64,000 nt of DNA, taken from assembly GCF_030503435.1 (NCBI RefSeq), contig NZ_JAUKPO010000011.1, forward strand, positions 124,001-188,000. Direction: 5' to 3'. Under the pieces are notes generated by a model. It was not told the DNA's origin, made no database searches, and was given only the letters and a program-made list of their open reading frames with translations. Positions 26,988-36,902 of the stretch are shown piece by piece. Position 1 is the stretch's first letter; each line of letters begins with the position of its first letter. A program made the position numbers and the translations under genes. The DNA is from Rhodocytophaga aerolata (GTDB taxonomy: Bacteria; Bacteroidota; Bacteroidia; Cytophagales; 172606-1).

Positions 26988-27219
26988 GTACTGGAAGAAA
27001 ATTATCTTGTTTACTCTCTGAACAATCAGCCCTCTTACTGCAGGAAGCAATGTTTATAAGAAGTAGTATAAATGATCTCTCATTAGGTTATCTGCTTTGG
27101 TGATGCGCCAATGGTTTTCTTGGCTAACTTTTCTGAGCCCTTGTGTAGCCTGATTCATAGTTTTTTCTTCATCTGATAACAAGTTGAAATCAGCCGCGAA
27201 TTTTATAAATATCCCATAA

Positions 27220-27259
27220 CAAGAAAAGCAGACGATTACTAAACGTCTGCTTTTTCTTG
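27220..27259 (-). terminator. Intrinsic terminator downstream of susD-like gene
   Basis: A 15-16 bp stem with one bulge (27220-27234 with 27244-27259), 22 nt past the susD stop, has T-rich sequence on the minus strand. Confidence 0.82.
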
Positions 27260-27281
27260 TGGGGCTTAGTTTATTCCTTTA

Positions 27282-28607
27282 TTATCCTCCTTGTACACCT
27301 ACTTCCGGGAATGGCCGTGGAAATTGCACATGCACTACATCGCCTGGCCTGTCAATGGGCAATTGGTTCAGCCGGTTATATCTGCGCATGTCAATCCAAC
27401 GATGGCCTTGCATAAACAGGGAGTACCTCCGCTGCTTGAGCATTTCCGTAATCAGCGAATCTTTATCGGTTGGGCCAGCATAGGGTAAGAGGGCTGCATT
27501 TGCCCGTATTTTATTCAAGGCTGAGGTACCTTCCGCTAAGTTGCCAGCCTGTATTTGTGCTTCCGCGTAAATTAATACCAGCTCTTCATTCAAAATAACA
27601 GGCGTTGGATCGGTGTTGCTCCGGTAAATATAAATGTCATGTGTACCGGTTAGGTTGGAAGAAGTAGCTGGCGCATTTCGTTGCAACACCTTAGAAAGCC
27701 TTGTATCTGTTGGCTCTGCTTCGGCCACCCAGCTGGGATGAGCCAGACGTATATCGCCAGTGGCATTAGGCGCCAGGTAAAACGAATTTAAGCGGTCACC
27801 GGAACCTGCGGAATAATCTAAGTAAACCCCCTTGGAGTAGTTTCCATTTAAATCCAGAAACGATTCATTTAAAAAAGTTAGCGCCTCATCAAACCGGCTC
27901 CTATATACGGCTACCCTGGCAGCCAAGCCGCGGTTAAATTGCCGGAAGGTAGCCGGTGTAGTAAAACCTGCAAAGCCGGAAGGCAGTGAAAAAGGAAACT
28001 CGGTGCCTGCATTGGCTAAATGAGCAGCGCCTTCCTCCAACATACTGGCAATAGCAGCAAAAGATTCTTCTCTGGATAAGAATGGCCCAAGATTCTCTGC
28101 ATCGCTTACTTCTACCCGGATACCATTATCATATTGCATGTTTAGTACCATTAACAACTCGTGTGCTTTCAGGGTTTTTGCTACGCCCAGATAGGCTTGC
28201 TTAGCTGGTTCTGCTGGTATATTGGTATTGTTTACCGCATCTATGAGGATATTCAGCGTTTTTACCGTGGCATACCGGGAAGCATACGGATTAGTGGTAT
28301 AAAAGGCATTGTTATCAAGTGGTGCACCATTCGCTCCTGGCAGATCAGAGGTATAACGCGGATCTGATCCGGAAAAACGGTACGATTCTCTACCTATTAC
28401 ACCCACATCGTCTATATACAGGTCATAGTTAGCTCGCATCTGAGCAATAGATCCGGTTACCAGCGTATTTAACTGGGCAACAGAGGCATTTCGGCTAAAC
28501 TGATCTGGCGTGGGTTGGTTTACATTTTCCAGATCGTTTAAGGTGCAGGCGCTTAACCAAAGTAAAGTCAAGACACTCACTATAGCGGATATTTTTATCT
28601 TTCTCAT
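27282..28607 (-). CDS. SusD/RagB family nutrient-binding outer-membrane lipoprotein
   Basis: The 441-residue lipoprotein is the glycan-binding partner of the TonB-dependent SusC porin encoded just upstream. I chose MRKIKISAIVSVLTLLWLSAC (start 28607; lipobox LSAC at residues 18-21), since the longer frame from 28631 would overlap the SusC stop. The family C-terminal block is present: LNEELVLIYAEAQIQAG followed by LNKIRANAALLPY and RRYSLFMQGHRWIDMRRYNRLNQL. The start lies 23 nt after the SusC stop. The substrate is unknown, and no glycoside hydrolase or hybrid sensor is adjacent to hint at it. Confidence 0.92.
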   Translation of the reverse strand: MRKIKISAIVSVLTLLWLSACTLNDLENVNQPTPDQFSRNASVAQLNTLVTGSIAQMRANYDLYIDDVGVIGRESYRFSGSDPRYTSDLPGANGAPLDNNAFYTTNPYASRYATVKTLNILIDAVNNTNIPAEPAKQAYLGVAKTLKAHELLMVLNMQYDNGIRVEVSDAENLGPFLSREESFAAIASMLEEGAAHLANAGTEFPFSLPSGFAGFTTPATFRQFNRGLAARVAVYRSRFDEALTFLNESFLDLNGNYSKGVYLDYSAGSGDRLNSFYLAPNATGDIRLAHPSWVAEAEPTDTRLSKVLQRNAPATSSNLTGTHDIYIYRSNTDPTPVILNEELVLIYAEAQIQAGNLAEGTSALNKIRANAALLPYAGPTDKDSLITEMLKQRRYSLFMQGHRWIDMRRYNRLNQLPIDRPGDVVHVQFPRPFPEVGVQGG

Positions 28608-28630
28608 GTGTGAAACAGTTAGATAGGCCA

Positions 28631-31615
28631 TTAAAAATTTACGCCCAGGTGAAAGAAAATTCTTCTGGAGGAAGGGAAAGGAGTTACTTCTACACCGGTA
28701 GAAATTCCATTGTTACCAAAGTTAGAAACCTCCGGATCATAGCTATTGTAATTGGAGAACAACAGCAGGTTATTTCCGGATACCCCAAGCCGTATACCTT
28801 CTATGGCTCCCATAGAAAAGCTTTTGGTAACGGTGCCGGGTATGGTATAATAGAGAGCTACTTCGCGCAACTTCACATAACTTGAGTTTTGTACCCATAC
28901 GCGTGTATCGGAGCCCAGTGTATTGGTTCTTTCTACCCCGTTAACTATGCCATTTCCATTGTCGTCGTTATCAAAATCGAAGCTGGTCTGGCCCAGGTCA
29001 GTTAACAACTGCGTAAGGTTAATATTCTGGCCACCTTGCTTCCAGTGCCATAACATAGAAAACTGAAAATTTTTCAGGAAGGTAATGTCGTTATAAAACG
29101 AGAGCTGAAACTTTGGCGTGGCATCGCCAATCTGTGCAAGACCTCCTTCTGGCACTACCCCCACAATTTGTGTAGCTGATTTTCCTTGTTCAATCCGGAA
29201 AGAACCTAATGCGTTGGAAAAGCCGCCCAGATTAAACGGCGCTACATCCAGGCGTGTTATTTCGGCCCGGTTAACCCAGAAATTGGTTTTGGTATTCCAC
29301 CGGATGGCATCTGTATTTACTGGTGCTACCCCTAACGATAGTTCTATTCCATTGTTACGCAAGGTGCCCACGTTGGCATATTGGTTGGTAAAGCCAGTAG
29401 AGGTAGGCAGATTGGCTAAAAGAATCAGGTCGTCTACAGTCTTTATGTAATAGGTAGCTTCTAGTGATACCTTATTATCGAATAAGCCTACATCTATACC
29501 TGTTTCCAGCTCTTTTGACCGTTCAGGCAGAATATCTGCTTTTCCCTGGGTAACGCCAATCACTAGCCCGGTTTCGCCTGAGATATTGCTTGGCACCATT
29601 ACTGTAAATTTAGGAGCTTGCAGCGAAACTGGGTTGGCACTTGGTATACCCCCGGCTTCTCCATAGGCTGCCCGTAATTTTAGCATGTTAACTGTCTCCA
29701 TGGTCCAGAAATCAAAATTAGCCAGATTTACAGCCAACGAGACTTTTGGAAAAGCAAAAAGGGCATTCGGATCGCCGATCATGTTCGACTTATCAAAGCG
29801 TATACCTGCGGTAGCAATAATTTTATCCTGAAAATTTGCCTCCTGCTGAAATACATAGCCAATGTCCTGGCTTTCCAGCGAACGGTTAAATACCTGGGTA
29901 GCCCCTGCCTGTTCCAGATTTTGCTGTCCAGGAATCAGTTGGGTAGCAAAGGTATTTATGCGGTCGTTGCGGAATGATAAGCGGGTCATTCCCAGTTGTG
30001 AGGTAAGGTCAATGCCTGCCAAGGAGGTATTGAATAGAAGAAACGCAGAGGCATTGGTATTAAAGGCAAGGCCACTTCCTCTGGAATACAGGCCATTGGT
30101 TGCTGTAAGCCCAGATTGCTGCCATTGCAGTTCTTCCGGAAAATATAAGGTAGACGACAGATTATAATAGTCAAAGCCGCCGCGCAGCAATACACGCAGC
30201 AACGAATTACTTCTGCGCAGCAAATTAATATTCAGACTTCCGCCTCCCAGAAAGCGGTTAACTTCCTCATTAATGGTAGACAAATCGCGGGTTTGCAGGA
30301 AGTTAGAAGCAGCATATGGATTGTTCGGATATACACCCCTTTCATCCGGAAAAAGCTCTGCCCAGGGTACGGTAGAACTTAAGGCTACGCCATAGGAAAT
30401 ACCAGCATTGTCATTATTAGTAACGCCTCTGTCTGTGGAAGAATTGATATAATTTGTATTAATGGAAAAATCGAACACCTTGGAGATTTTATGATCTATG
30501 TTTGCCCGGATGGTTTTCCGTTCAAAGCCAGTGTTTTTGATAATCCCTTCTTCATCTTGCAGTGTGCCGGAAACGAAAAACTTTGTTTTATCCGTACCAC
30601 CAGATACACTAATGCGGCTGTTTATAAGTAAGCCTTTCTCTCCATACAGCTCCTTTTCATAATCTATTAAGCGGCCTGCACTTCTGGCGGCCTGAAACCT
30701 GGCAAGTTCAGCTTCATTAAAGGAAGTGCGTACCCGTTCATCGGTATAATCTCGCATGCCCAATAAATTCAAAGCCGAAGCAAAACCAATATCCTGGTTA
30801 AACGAAACACTTGTTTTTCCTTCCCGACCCCGCTTTGTTGTAATAAGTACCACGCCAGCATTGGCTCTGGCTCCATAAATGGCAGCCGCCGAAGGGCCTT
30901 TCAATACCTCAATATTCTCAATATCCGAAGGATTTAGGTCAGCAATCCGGTTGGCCGGGTTATCCTGGGTGGACGTAGCTCCTGATGCCCTGGAAGCCGC
31001 AGTAACCACATTTATACCGGAGGAAATAGCCGAATTATCCATATATACCCCATCCACAATATACAAAGGCTCCGATGACCCAATAATGGTACTAATGCCT
31101 CTCAGTTTCATAGAAATACCGCCACCTGGAGCACCAGAATTGGCAACAATGTTTGCCCCGGTAAGCTTTCCATACAGTGCCCCATCCAGGGTTTGAGGAT
31201 TAGTAATGCCGGTTAGTTCCCTGGCAGATACCGTAGCTACAGCATTGGCCAAATTGGATCTTTTTACAGAAGAGGCTAATCCGGATACCACTACTTCTTC
31301 CAGCCTGGTGATATCTTCTTCCAGTTGAATAGCCAATGTACCGGAACTGGAGTTGACCGGCACTTCTGCTGAGAGATACCCTACATAGCTTACCGCGAGT
31401 GTAGCAGACTGTGTTGGCACAGCGATACTAAAATTTCCGTCAATGTTTGTGACTGTGCCTGTAGTAGTGCCTTTCACCAAAACCGTGGCGCCTATGACAG
31501 GCTCGTTGGTACGCTTGTCGGTTATTGTACCGGTAGCGGTGAATTGTGCCATCCCTGTTACTGGCAGTAGCAGCCACAGGAGCAACCATTTGAGATGATG
31601 TAATCTTTGGTTCAT
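28631..31615 (-). CDS. SusC/RagA family TonB-linked outer-membrane transporter
   Basis: The 994-residue protein imports large oligomers across the outer membrane with energy from TonB. Order: signal peptide (to GMAQF, residue 24), carboxypeptidase-regulatory-like domain (about 25-105, ending LEEVVVSG), plug domain (about 110-270, with GALYGKLTGANIV and RGISTIIGSSEPLYIVDGV), then a 22-strand beta barrel ending in RRIFFHLGVNF with the C-terminal Phe required for barrel insertion. It is at the short end of the family. The susD gene follows at once. No anti-sigma or sigma gene is nearby, so regulation is not of the usual FecIR type as far as visible. Confidence 0.93.
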   Translation of the reverse strand: MNQRLHHLKWLLLWLLLPVTGMAQFTATGTITDKRTNEPVIGATVLVKGTTTGTVTNIDGNFSIAVPTQSATLAVSYVGYLSAEVPVNSSSGTLAIQLEEDITRLEEVVVSGLASSVKRSNLANAVATVSARELTGITNPQTLDGALYGKLTGANIVANSGAPGGGISMKLRGISTIIGSSEPLYIVDGVYMDNSAISSGINVVTAASRASGATSTQDNPANRIADLNPSDIENIEVLKGPSAAAIYGARANAGVVLITTKRGREGKTSVSFNQDIGFASALNLLGMRDYTDERVRTSFNEAELARFQAARSAGRLIDYEKELYGEKGLLINSRISVSGGTDKTKFFVSGTLQDEEGIIKNTGFERKTIRANIDHKISKVFDFSINTNYINSSTDRGVTNNDNAGISYGVALSSTVPWAELFPDERGVYPNNPYAASNFLQTRDLSTINEEVNRFLGGGSLNINLLRRSNSLLRVLLRGGFDYYNLSSTLYFPEELQWQQSGLTATNGLYSRGSGLAFNTNASAFLLFNTSLAGIDLTSQLGMTRLSFRNDRINTFATQLIPGQQNLEQAGATQVFNRSLESQDIGYVFQQEANFQDKIIATAGIRFDKSNMIGDPNALFAFPKVSLAVNLANFDFWTMETVNMLKLRAAYGEAGGIPSANPVSLQAPKFTVMVPSNISGETGLVIGVTQGKADILPERSKELETGIDVGLFDNKVSLEATYYIKTVDDLILLANLPTSTGFTNQYANVGTLRNNGIELSLGVAPVNTDAIRWNTKTNFWVNRAEITRLDVAPFNLGGFSNALGSFRIEQGKSATQIVGVVPEGGLAQIGDATPKFQLSFYNDITFLKNFQFSMLWHWKQGGQNINLTQLLTDLGQTSFDFDNDDNGNGIVNGVERTNTLGSDTRVWVQNSSYVKLREVALYYTIPGTVTKSFSMGAIEGIRLGVSGNNLLLFSNYNSYDPEVSNFGNNGISTGVEVTPFPSSRRIFFHLGVNF

Positions 31616-32039
31616 ATAGGTTTTTGTTATAATGAAATAGTTAGCTAAACATAGTGATTATCTTAGAATAATTTTAAAATTTAACAAAAAAGTGTAATTT
31701 CGATCCAGCATATTTTAAATCCGCCCACGTAGAGGGTGTACTCATCTTGCCCTGGGTTTACAGAGGCCTTAAGCCATGGTTGCGTACATGTGAGTAACGA
31801 TAAGAAAGGAGAATTGCGGGAAAAATCAACCTCAAACTTTGAACAGGCGCTGCTGTGTAAATAAATGTGCTAATAATCCGGTTAACTAACTGCCATAGTT
31901 AACTAGTATTGTAAAAACTGCAGTTTCCCTGGCTTGTATGGCTAAGCGATAATTCAAAAAATGGTTGTTGTTTGTAAGAAGAAGTATATATTGTCTGACC
32001 TATTCCCTACTCCTGTGAGAGGATTAAGCATATTCACCT
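31616..32039. other. Divergent intergenic region between susC-like and oxidoreductase genes
   Basis: This 424-nt stretch has no gene and must contain the promoters for both directions. It is AT-rich next to susC. I see no convincing TAnnTTTG box or palindrome. Confidence 0.5.
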
Positions 32040-33410
32040 ATGAAAAACACTACCCGAAGATCATTCTTAAAAAAGGCAGGCACAGCCGTTTCTGCCGTAT
32101 TTGCTGTACCCACCATTATTCCCGCCTCTGCCTTGGGCAAAAATGGATATACTGCTCCCTCCGACAGGATCAATCTTGCTTTCATAGGGGCTGGCAACCA
32201 AGCGGAGAACGATGTGAAGGGATTCTTAAATGATGAACGGGTACAGATTACAAGCATTTGTGATGTCAATAAAGAAAGCACTGGCTATTGGGATGGAAAA
32301 GTAGGTGGCCGGGATTTTATTATCAGAAAAGTAGATGACTTCTATAGCCAGAAATACGGAAAAAAGTATAAAGCTGCTAAAGGATATGTAGACTTTCGGG
32401 AAGTACTCAGCCGGAAAGAGATTGATGCGGTAGAAGTAGTTACCCCGGATCACTGGCACTCTATTCCAGTACTAATGGCCGCTGCCGCAGGCAAGGATAT
32501 ATACTGCCAGAAACCCCTTTCCCTTACCATAGCCGAAGGAAGGGCCATGAGTAATGCCGCCAAAAAATACAATATTGTTTTTCAGACAGGAAGCCAACAA
32601 CGCTCCGATCCTAACTTTAGACGCGTATGTGAACTGGTACGGAATGGTAGAATAGGCGAACTAAAAACCGTAATTTGTGGCCTACCGGGAGGCACACCAG
32701 ATTTTGGAAAGACAGGGCAGTTAACGGAGACCATACCTGTACCCAAGGATTTTGATTACGATCTGTGGCTGGGCCCTGCACCAGAAGCTCCTTACAGCCC
32801 TTCCCGGACACATGTCAATTATAGATGGATATTAGACTACTCCGGGGGAATGGTAACCGATTGGGGAGGCCATCATCCGGATATTGCCCAGTGGGGCATG
32901 AATACCGACAATACCGGGCCGGTTAAGATCCGTCATGCCAAAGCCATCTGGTCTACGCATCCTATCTGGAATACGGCTACCCAGTTTTATTTTGAATGCA
33001 TCTATAAAAACGGAGTCACGCTGGTTGTGCAAAGTGATAAAATTTCTGGAGTTACTTTTAAAGGAACGGAGGGGGAAGTATGGGCAACCCGGGGAGAACA
33101 TAAAGTTTTCCCTGCAAAATTGCAAGACACCGTCATTGGAGATGGAGAAGAGCAGCTTTATAAAAGCGAAAATCATTACCGGAACTTTATCGATTGTATC
33201 CTGTCACGAAAACAACCTATAGCCCCGGCAGAAGTAGGGCACCGGTCAATTACTATTTCACATCTGGGCAATATTGCCATGATGCTGGGCCAGGATCTGG
33301 ACTGGGACCCTGACAACGAACGGTTTATTAATAATTTCGCAGCTAATCAATTACTATCCCGCGCCATGAGGGAACCTTGGGGAACCATCTATAAAAAACA
33401 TGTGGTTTGA
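32040..33410 (+). CDS. Gfo/Idh/MocA family oxidoreductase, Tat-exported
   Basis: This 456-residue NAD(P)-dependent sugar oxidoreductase is folded before export. The signal contains the twin-arginine motif RRSFLKK at residues 6-12. The Rossmann GxGxxx is INLAFIGAGNQAEND at about 44-58; the cofactor/catalytic segment CQKPLSLTIAEGRAM corresponds to the family EKP motif, with Gln replacing Glu. The second domain includes GGMVTDWGGHHPDIAQW, whose His pair is typical of Bacteroidota secreted members. Substrates are generally polyols, sugars or amino sugars. It is divergent from susCD and may act on the imported glycan, which is inference from position. Confidence 0.88.
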   Translation: MKNTTRRSFLKKAGTAVSAVFAVPTIIPASALGKNGYTAPSDRINLAFIGAGNQAENDVKGFLNDERVQITSICDVNKESTGYWDGKVGGRDFIIRKVDDFYSQKYGKKYKAAKGYVDFREVLSRKEIDAVEVVTPDHWHSIPVLMAAAAGKDIYCQKPLSLTIAEGRAMSNAAKKYNIVFQTGSQQRSDPNFRRVCELVRNGRIGELKTVICGLPGGTPDFGKTGQLTETIPVPKDFDYDLWLGPAPEAPYSPSRTHVNYRWILDYSGGMVTDWGGHHPDIAQWGMNTDNTGPVKIRHAKAIWSTHPIWNTATQFYFECIYKNGVTLVVQSDKISGVTFKGTEGEVWATRGEHKVFPAKLQDTVIGDGEEQLYKSENHYRNFIDCILSRKQPIAPAEVGHRSITISHLGNIAMMLGQDLDWDPDNERFINNFAANQLLSRAMREPWGTIYKKHVV

Positions 33411-33526
33411 GGTGTCTTATATAAAAGGCCAACATTCTTTGTTACGAAATGAAAAAATCAGCTTATCTGATATAAGAGGTTTTAGGAATAATCAGGCAGC
33501 CATAAGCTAGCTGGTGCTTAGCAAGC

Positions 33527-33575
33527 AACCATCGTTTCAGGAATTGAATTGCTGAAACGATGGTTATTTTTCTTC
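33527..33575 (+). terminator. Intrinsic terminator after the oxidoreductase
   Basis: A 14-bp perfect stem (33527-33540 with 33552-33565), 11-nt loop, then ATTTTTCTT. It may also help end the convergent sulfur operon. Confidence 0.85.
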
Positions 33576-33615
33576 ATGCCTTACTGGCCTTACGTATATA
33601 TAACTATATGCAGTT

Positions 33616-34128
33616 TTAGTTGGGGAGTTTATGACTAAATTTTCCATAAAGCCAGGTACCGGCTATGGCGCTTAGCAGAGTGACTATAACCACAGAAAAG
33701 CCACTGCCAATCTGGGCAAAGATAGGTCCCGGACAGGCGCCTGTGATTGCCCAGCCTAAGCCAAAGATAAACCCTCCGATGATCTGACCTTTTTTAAACT
33801 CCTTATTGTGCAGTACCACTTTTTCGCCTTGTATCGTTTTAATATTAAACCGTTTAATGAGTTGTACCGACAGCATTCCTACCAGGATAGCAGACCCGAT
33901 TACGCCATACATAAAAAAGGATTGTAAGCGGAACATTTCCTGTATTCTAAACCAGGAAATAATCTCTGCTTTGGTAAACACTATCCCAAACACAATACCT
34001 ACTATCAGATACTTTAGCAATCCCTGAGGGCTATCTCCATACTTTTGTTCATTGGGTGCATCGCACACAAAAGGTTGGGCAGTTTTTACTGGTTCTTTTA
34101 TCTGTAGTTGCTCTTTATTTATTGCCAT
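33616..34128 (-). CDS. YeeE/YedE-type sulfur transporter, C-terminal half
   Basis: The 170-residue membrane protein has four predicted helices and belongs to the half-size YeeE/YedE (sulf_transp / DUF6691) group, whose full-length relatives import thiosulfate through a chain of cysteines. The signature is GLGWAITGACPGPIFAQIGSG near residues 122-142, with the cysteine in ACPGP. Residues 1-40 are a soluble extension. The companion half is encoded 62 nt upstream on the same strand. It is the last gene of the sulfur cluster. Confidence 0.87.
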   Translation of the reverse strand: MAINKEQLQIKEPVKTAQPFVCDAPNEQKYGDSPQGLLKYLIVGIVFGIVFTKAEIISWFRIQEMFRLQSFFMYGVIGSAILVGMLSVQLIKRFNIKTIQGEKVVLHNKEFKKGQIIGGFIFGLGWAITGACPGPIFAQIGSGFSVVIVTLLSAIAGTWLYGKFSHKLPN

Positions 34129-34190
34129 TTTTTATTTGAATCTATATTTATTTCTACCTATTTTTTGCTTGTCTTATTTAGAGCATCAAC

Positions 34191-34769
34191 TTATTGCACC
34201 CATGCCATAAGGTAAGGCAGCAGCAGATGAGTCATGGTAAAGCCGCCGGCCATAAAGGCTATGGTGGCAATCAGAGATGGCCATTGTAAGTTGCTTAATC
34301 CCATAATGGAATGCCCACTGGTGCATCCACCGGCATAGCGGGTACTAAACCCTATCAGCAATCCACCAAGCACAAAGAATACCAGACCTTTGCGTGTAAA
34401 CAGGTTATCCCAGGTAAATATTTCTTCAGGCAGTAGCTGTGTAAAGTTTGTGATACCTAAGGCTTTCAGGTCTTCCTGGGTAGATGCGGCCACCGTAACA
34501 GCTTCCGGATTAGCAAAGAAAGTGGCAGCGATAAATCCTCCAATGAGAATACCGGCTACAAATACCAGGTTCCAGGTTTCCTTGCGCCAGTTATAGGTAA
34601 AGAATGGGATCCTGGCTGGCACACAGGCTGCACAAATGTGCCGCAGTGAAGAAGATATACCAAAGGATTTATTACCTAGCAAAAGTAAAAGGGGTACGGT
34701 AAGTCCAATAAGTGGCCCGGCAACGTACCATGGCCAGGGCTGTTTTAGAATTTCTATCAATTGTTCCAT
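34191..34769 (-). CDS. YeeE/YedE-type sulfur transporter, N-terminal half
   Basis: The 192-residue membrane protein has four to five helices, with the signature [21 protein letters not shown] near residues 142-162; C149 would be the transport cysteine. A second cysteine pair lies in the first loop ([10 protein letters not shown]). Half-size pairs like this one are known beside persulfide dioxygenase and rhodanese genes in Bacteroidota and Proteobacteria, where they are thought to move thiosulfate or another sulfane compound. A perfect 11-bp palindrome lies 24 nt upstream of the start. Confidence 0.88.
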   Translation of the reverse strand: MEQLIEILKQPWPWYVAGPLIGLTVPLLLLLGNKSFGISSSLRHICAACVPARIPFFTYNWRKETWNLVFVAGILIGGFIAATFFANPEAVTVAASTQEDLKALGITNFTQLLPEEIFTWDNLFTRKGLVFFVLGGLLIGFSTRYAGGCTSGHSIMGLSNLQWPSLIATIAFMAGGFTMTHLLLPYLMAWVQ

Positions 34770-34792
34770 GCGTAGTATTACTATTAATCTTT

Positions 34793-34803
34793 GTTGTTAC
34801 AAC
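34793..34803. promoter_or_regulatory. Short palindrome GTTGTTACAAC upstream of the transporter gene
   Basis: A perfect 11-bp palindrome (GTTGT-T-ACAAC) contains the TTGTTAC block also found in the palindrome upstream of the tauE-like gene, suggesting a shared Crp/Fnr-type site. The match is short. Confidence 0.35.
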
Positions 34804-34901
34804 TTAAAATTTACGCCTACATTCAGGTTCCACCTGTCTACGGCGTTTGTCACCGCTTGATCTGGCAAGGATGTTTCTTTTATGGATGACTCATCAAACC
34901 C

Positions 34902-35243
34902 TTACCTTGTTTGCTCATACGGCCAGGAAGCAATACCTCCTTTAAGATTATATACTTTATCAAACCCCATACTTGCCATTTTACTGGCGGCTTGTGCACT
35001 GCGGTTGCCATTTCTGCAATACAGCAGGTAGGTTTTAGATTTGTCCAGCTCTTGTAGCTGTTTATCAAAACTGCCACTCAGCATATCTATATTTCTGGCT
35101 TCTTTTATTTTGCCTCCGGCAACTTCTCCTGCTGTCCGCACATCCAGCACGAGGGCATTTTTATCTTCCTGCAGTTGCTTAAATTCTGCAGCTGAAACAT
35201 TTGTATAACTGGTAGCTGGGTTATTCTTAAATAAATTAAACAT
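34902..35243 (-). CDS. Rhodanese-like sulfurtransferase
   Basis: The single-domain, 113-residue rhodanese has no signal peptide. The active-site loop is C76-R-N-G-N-R-S, flanked by LLY before and AAQAASKM-like helix after; the N-terminal LVLDVRTAGEVAGGKI is the usual substrate-side segment. It would carry sulfur as a cysteine persulfide, here probably between the persulfide dioxygenase and other acceptors. It sits inside the sulfur cluster on the minus strand with 132 nt to the next gene. Confidence 0.9.
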   Translation of the reverse strand: MFNLFKNNPATSYTNVSAAEFKQLQEDKNALVLDVRTAGEVAGGKIKEARNIDMLSGSFDKQLQELDKSKTYLLYCRNGNRSAQAASKMASMGFDKVYNLKGGIASWPYEQTR

Positions 35244-35275
35244 AGTGTATAACTGTTTTTATGTGAATGATTCTG

Positions 35276-35476
35276 TTACTTTCTATACAAAGATGGCCTG
35301 GCACAACCGGGCTTCTTTTTGAACTTTTCTTTCAGATCAATCTCCGAAATATTGCCAAAGCCTTCTTTTGTTATTTCCCTGGTAACTTTATTGATAGCCT
35401 CCTCAAAAAAAGGAGACATTTTTTGGTAAAGTGGTAGCTCATGGTCTTTGTCTGTAAGGGTATGCCTGTTTATTAG
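35276..35476 (-). pseudogene. Possible gene fragment between two sulfur genes
   Basis: A 66-codon open stretch reads HTLTDKDHELPLYQKM then SPFFEEAINKVTREITKEG to a stop at 35276, with a protein-like mix of residues, but an upstream stop (35477-35479) leaves no start before an internal Met at 35419. It could encode a 47-residue protein or be the tail of a decayed regulator (LTDKDHELLP-like segments occur in winged-helix repressors). Weak. Confidence 0.3.
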
Positions 35477-35508
35477 CTAATGACTTGAGAATAGCTATTA
35501 AGCGCCCA

Positions 35509-36854
35509 TCAGGATTTTTTTAGTTCATTAACTGCTTCGCTCATATCCAGTACTTCCGCCTTTGTATCCAGAACTGCCTCCAGAATGCTGCTGCCGGCAG
35601 CAGAGCGGTAGCCACCGGCACAATGCACCACAATAGGCTTGTCTACCGGAATTTCTTTCGCCCTTTCCCGAAGCTCTGGCAAGGGTATGCTAATGGCCTG
35701 TTTGAAAAATTTCCCTGCTTTCGTCTCACTTTCATTGCGGATATCTACAATGGTAAATGTATCTGGTGCTGCCAGAAAGGTTTTTTATCAAAAAAGGCAG
35801 ATTGTTCTCCGGCTTTACTAGTGTACACAAAGGCACCTTTCAGGGTAAGTTCATAGCCTATTTTGGCCGCTTTCCTCAGTAGCTCATTCAGCTCTTTGTC
35901 AGAGCCGGCTATTAAATACCATGCTTCCTGTGGGCTCACGATGCTTCCCAGCCAGGTTTCGAACTTAGCGCCGTTCTGTATATTGATGGCTCCTTTCAGG
36001 TGGGATGATTTAAACTCCTGCTGCCCTCTGGCATCTACTACAATGGCTCCTTCTTCCGGTGTGAAGTTATCTTCTAAGCGTCTGACTGCTTTCATGCTCT
36101 GCTCATATTCCGGTGCTCCTTGCTTATTTAAGGCTACATTGTATTCAAAATATTTCGGTATAAAAGGCTGATCTTCCAGAAGCACCTTTACAAACGCCTC
36201 TTCTGACATAGGCTGCAAAGCATAATTACTTACCTTTTCCTCACCAATGGTGCTGCTATGGGCCTCGCTTAAGGATTTACCGCAAAGTGAACCTGACCCG
36301 TGCGCCGGATACATCACTACTTCATCTGCTAATTTCATGAGTTTATTGCGGGTACTCTGATACAGTTGCCTGGCTAGTTCTTCCCGTTTGGCTTTCATAT
36401 TTCCTACATTTTCCCGCAGGTCTGGTCTGCCTACATCGCCAATAAACAGGGTATCGCCGGTAAATACCGCTTTATCTTTTCCCTGGTGTTCCAGCACAAT
36501 GCTGATACCATCCGGAGAGTGGCCTGGGGTATTTAGTGCCTTTAACTTGATTTTCCCAAAGCTTATCACATCGCCTTCATCAAATGCGTGATGCGGGTAA
36601 TCGGCTCCAGCCAAAGCACTGGTATAAATAGTAGCGCCAGTAAGCTGATGAATTTCCAGATGTGCGCTAACAAAATCTGCATGTGGGTGTGTTTCGATCA
36701 CTCCTATAATTTTAGCGCCGTTTTCCCCGGCATAGGCATAATATGGTCTGGGGTCACGGGCAGGATCGATCAGAATAATTTGCGATTCGCTTTCACTTAA
36801 AATGGCATACGAAAAATGCGCAAGCCCTTTATCTTCAAATTGTTGTATTTTCAT
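35509..36854 (-). pseudogene. Frameshifted metallo-beta-lactamase persulfide dioxygenase with two rhodanese domains
   Basis: The first 351 codons encode an ETHE1-like MBL domain (about 1-240: THPHADFVSAH, FTGDTLFIGDVGRPDLR, YPAHGSGSLCG) and a first rhodanese domain without catalytic Cys (about 255-345). After GAT followed by a run of six A (minus strand, about 35785-35790) the frame ends at 35745. One added A restores KTFLAAPDTFTIVDIRNE and continues through a second rhodanese domain with the active loop HCAGGYRS to a stop at 35509, giving 448 residues, close to the usual length of this family. The normal product oxidises glutathione or protein persulfide to sulfite and transfers sulfur. As assembled, the second domain and its cysteine are lost. 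Confidence 0.88.
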
Positions 36855-36902
36855 GGTGTGTCTTTAGTTTAAACGTTCGTTACCTATTGATCTGAGAAAA
36901 GT

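Larger units (their letters stand above)
26524..27219. other. Intergenic region upstream of the unknown operon
   Basis: Three parts stand out: AT-rich leader next to the operon start (26524-26600), a GC-richer palindromic block (about 26600-26775), and two ACC repeat units (26943-26987). I found no convincing gene in it. Confidence 0.55.

Noticed and set aside
35623-35856. Plus-strand frame over the dioxygenase break
   Set aside because: Antisense to the second rhodanese domain, whose HCAGGYRS motif is clear on the minus strand; no motif on the plus strand.
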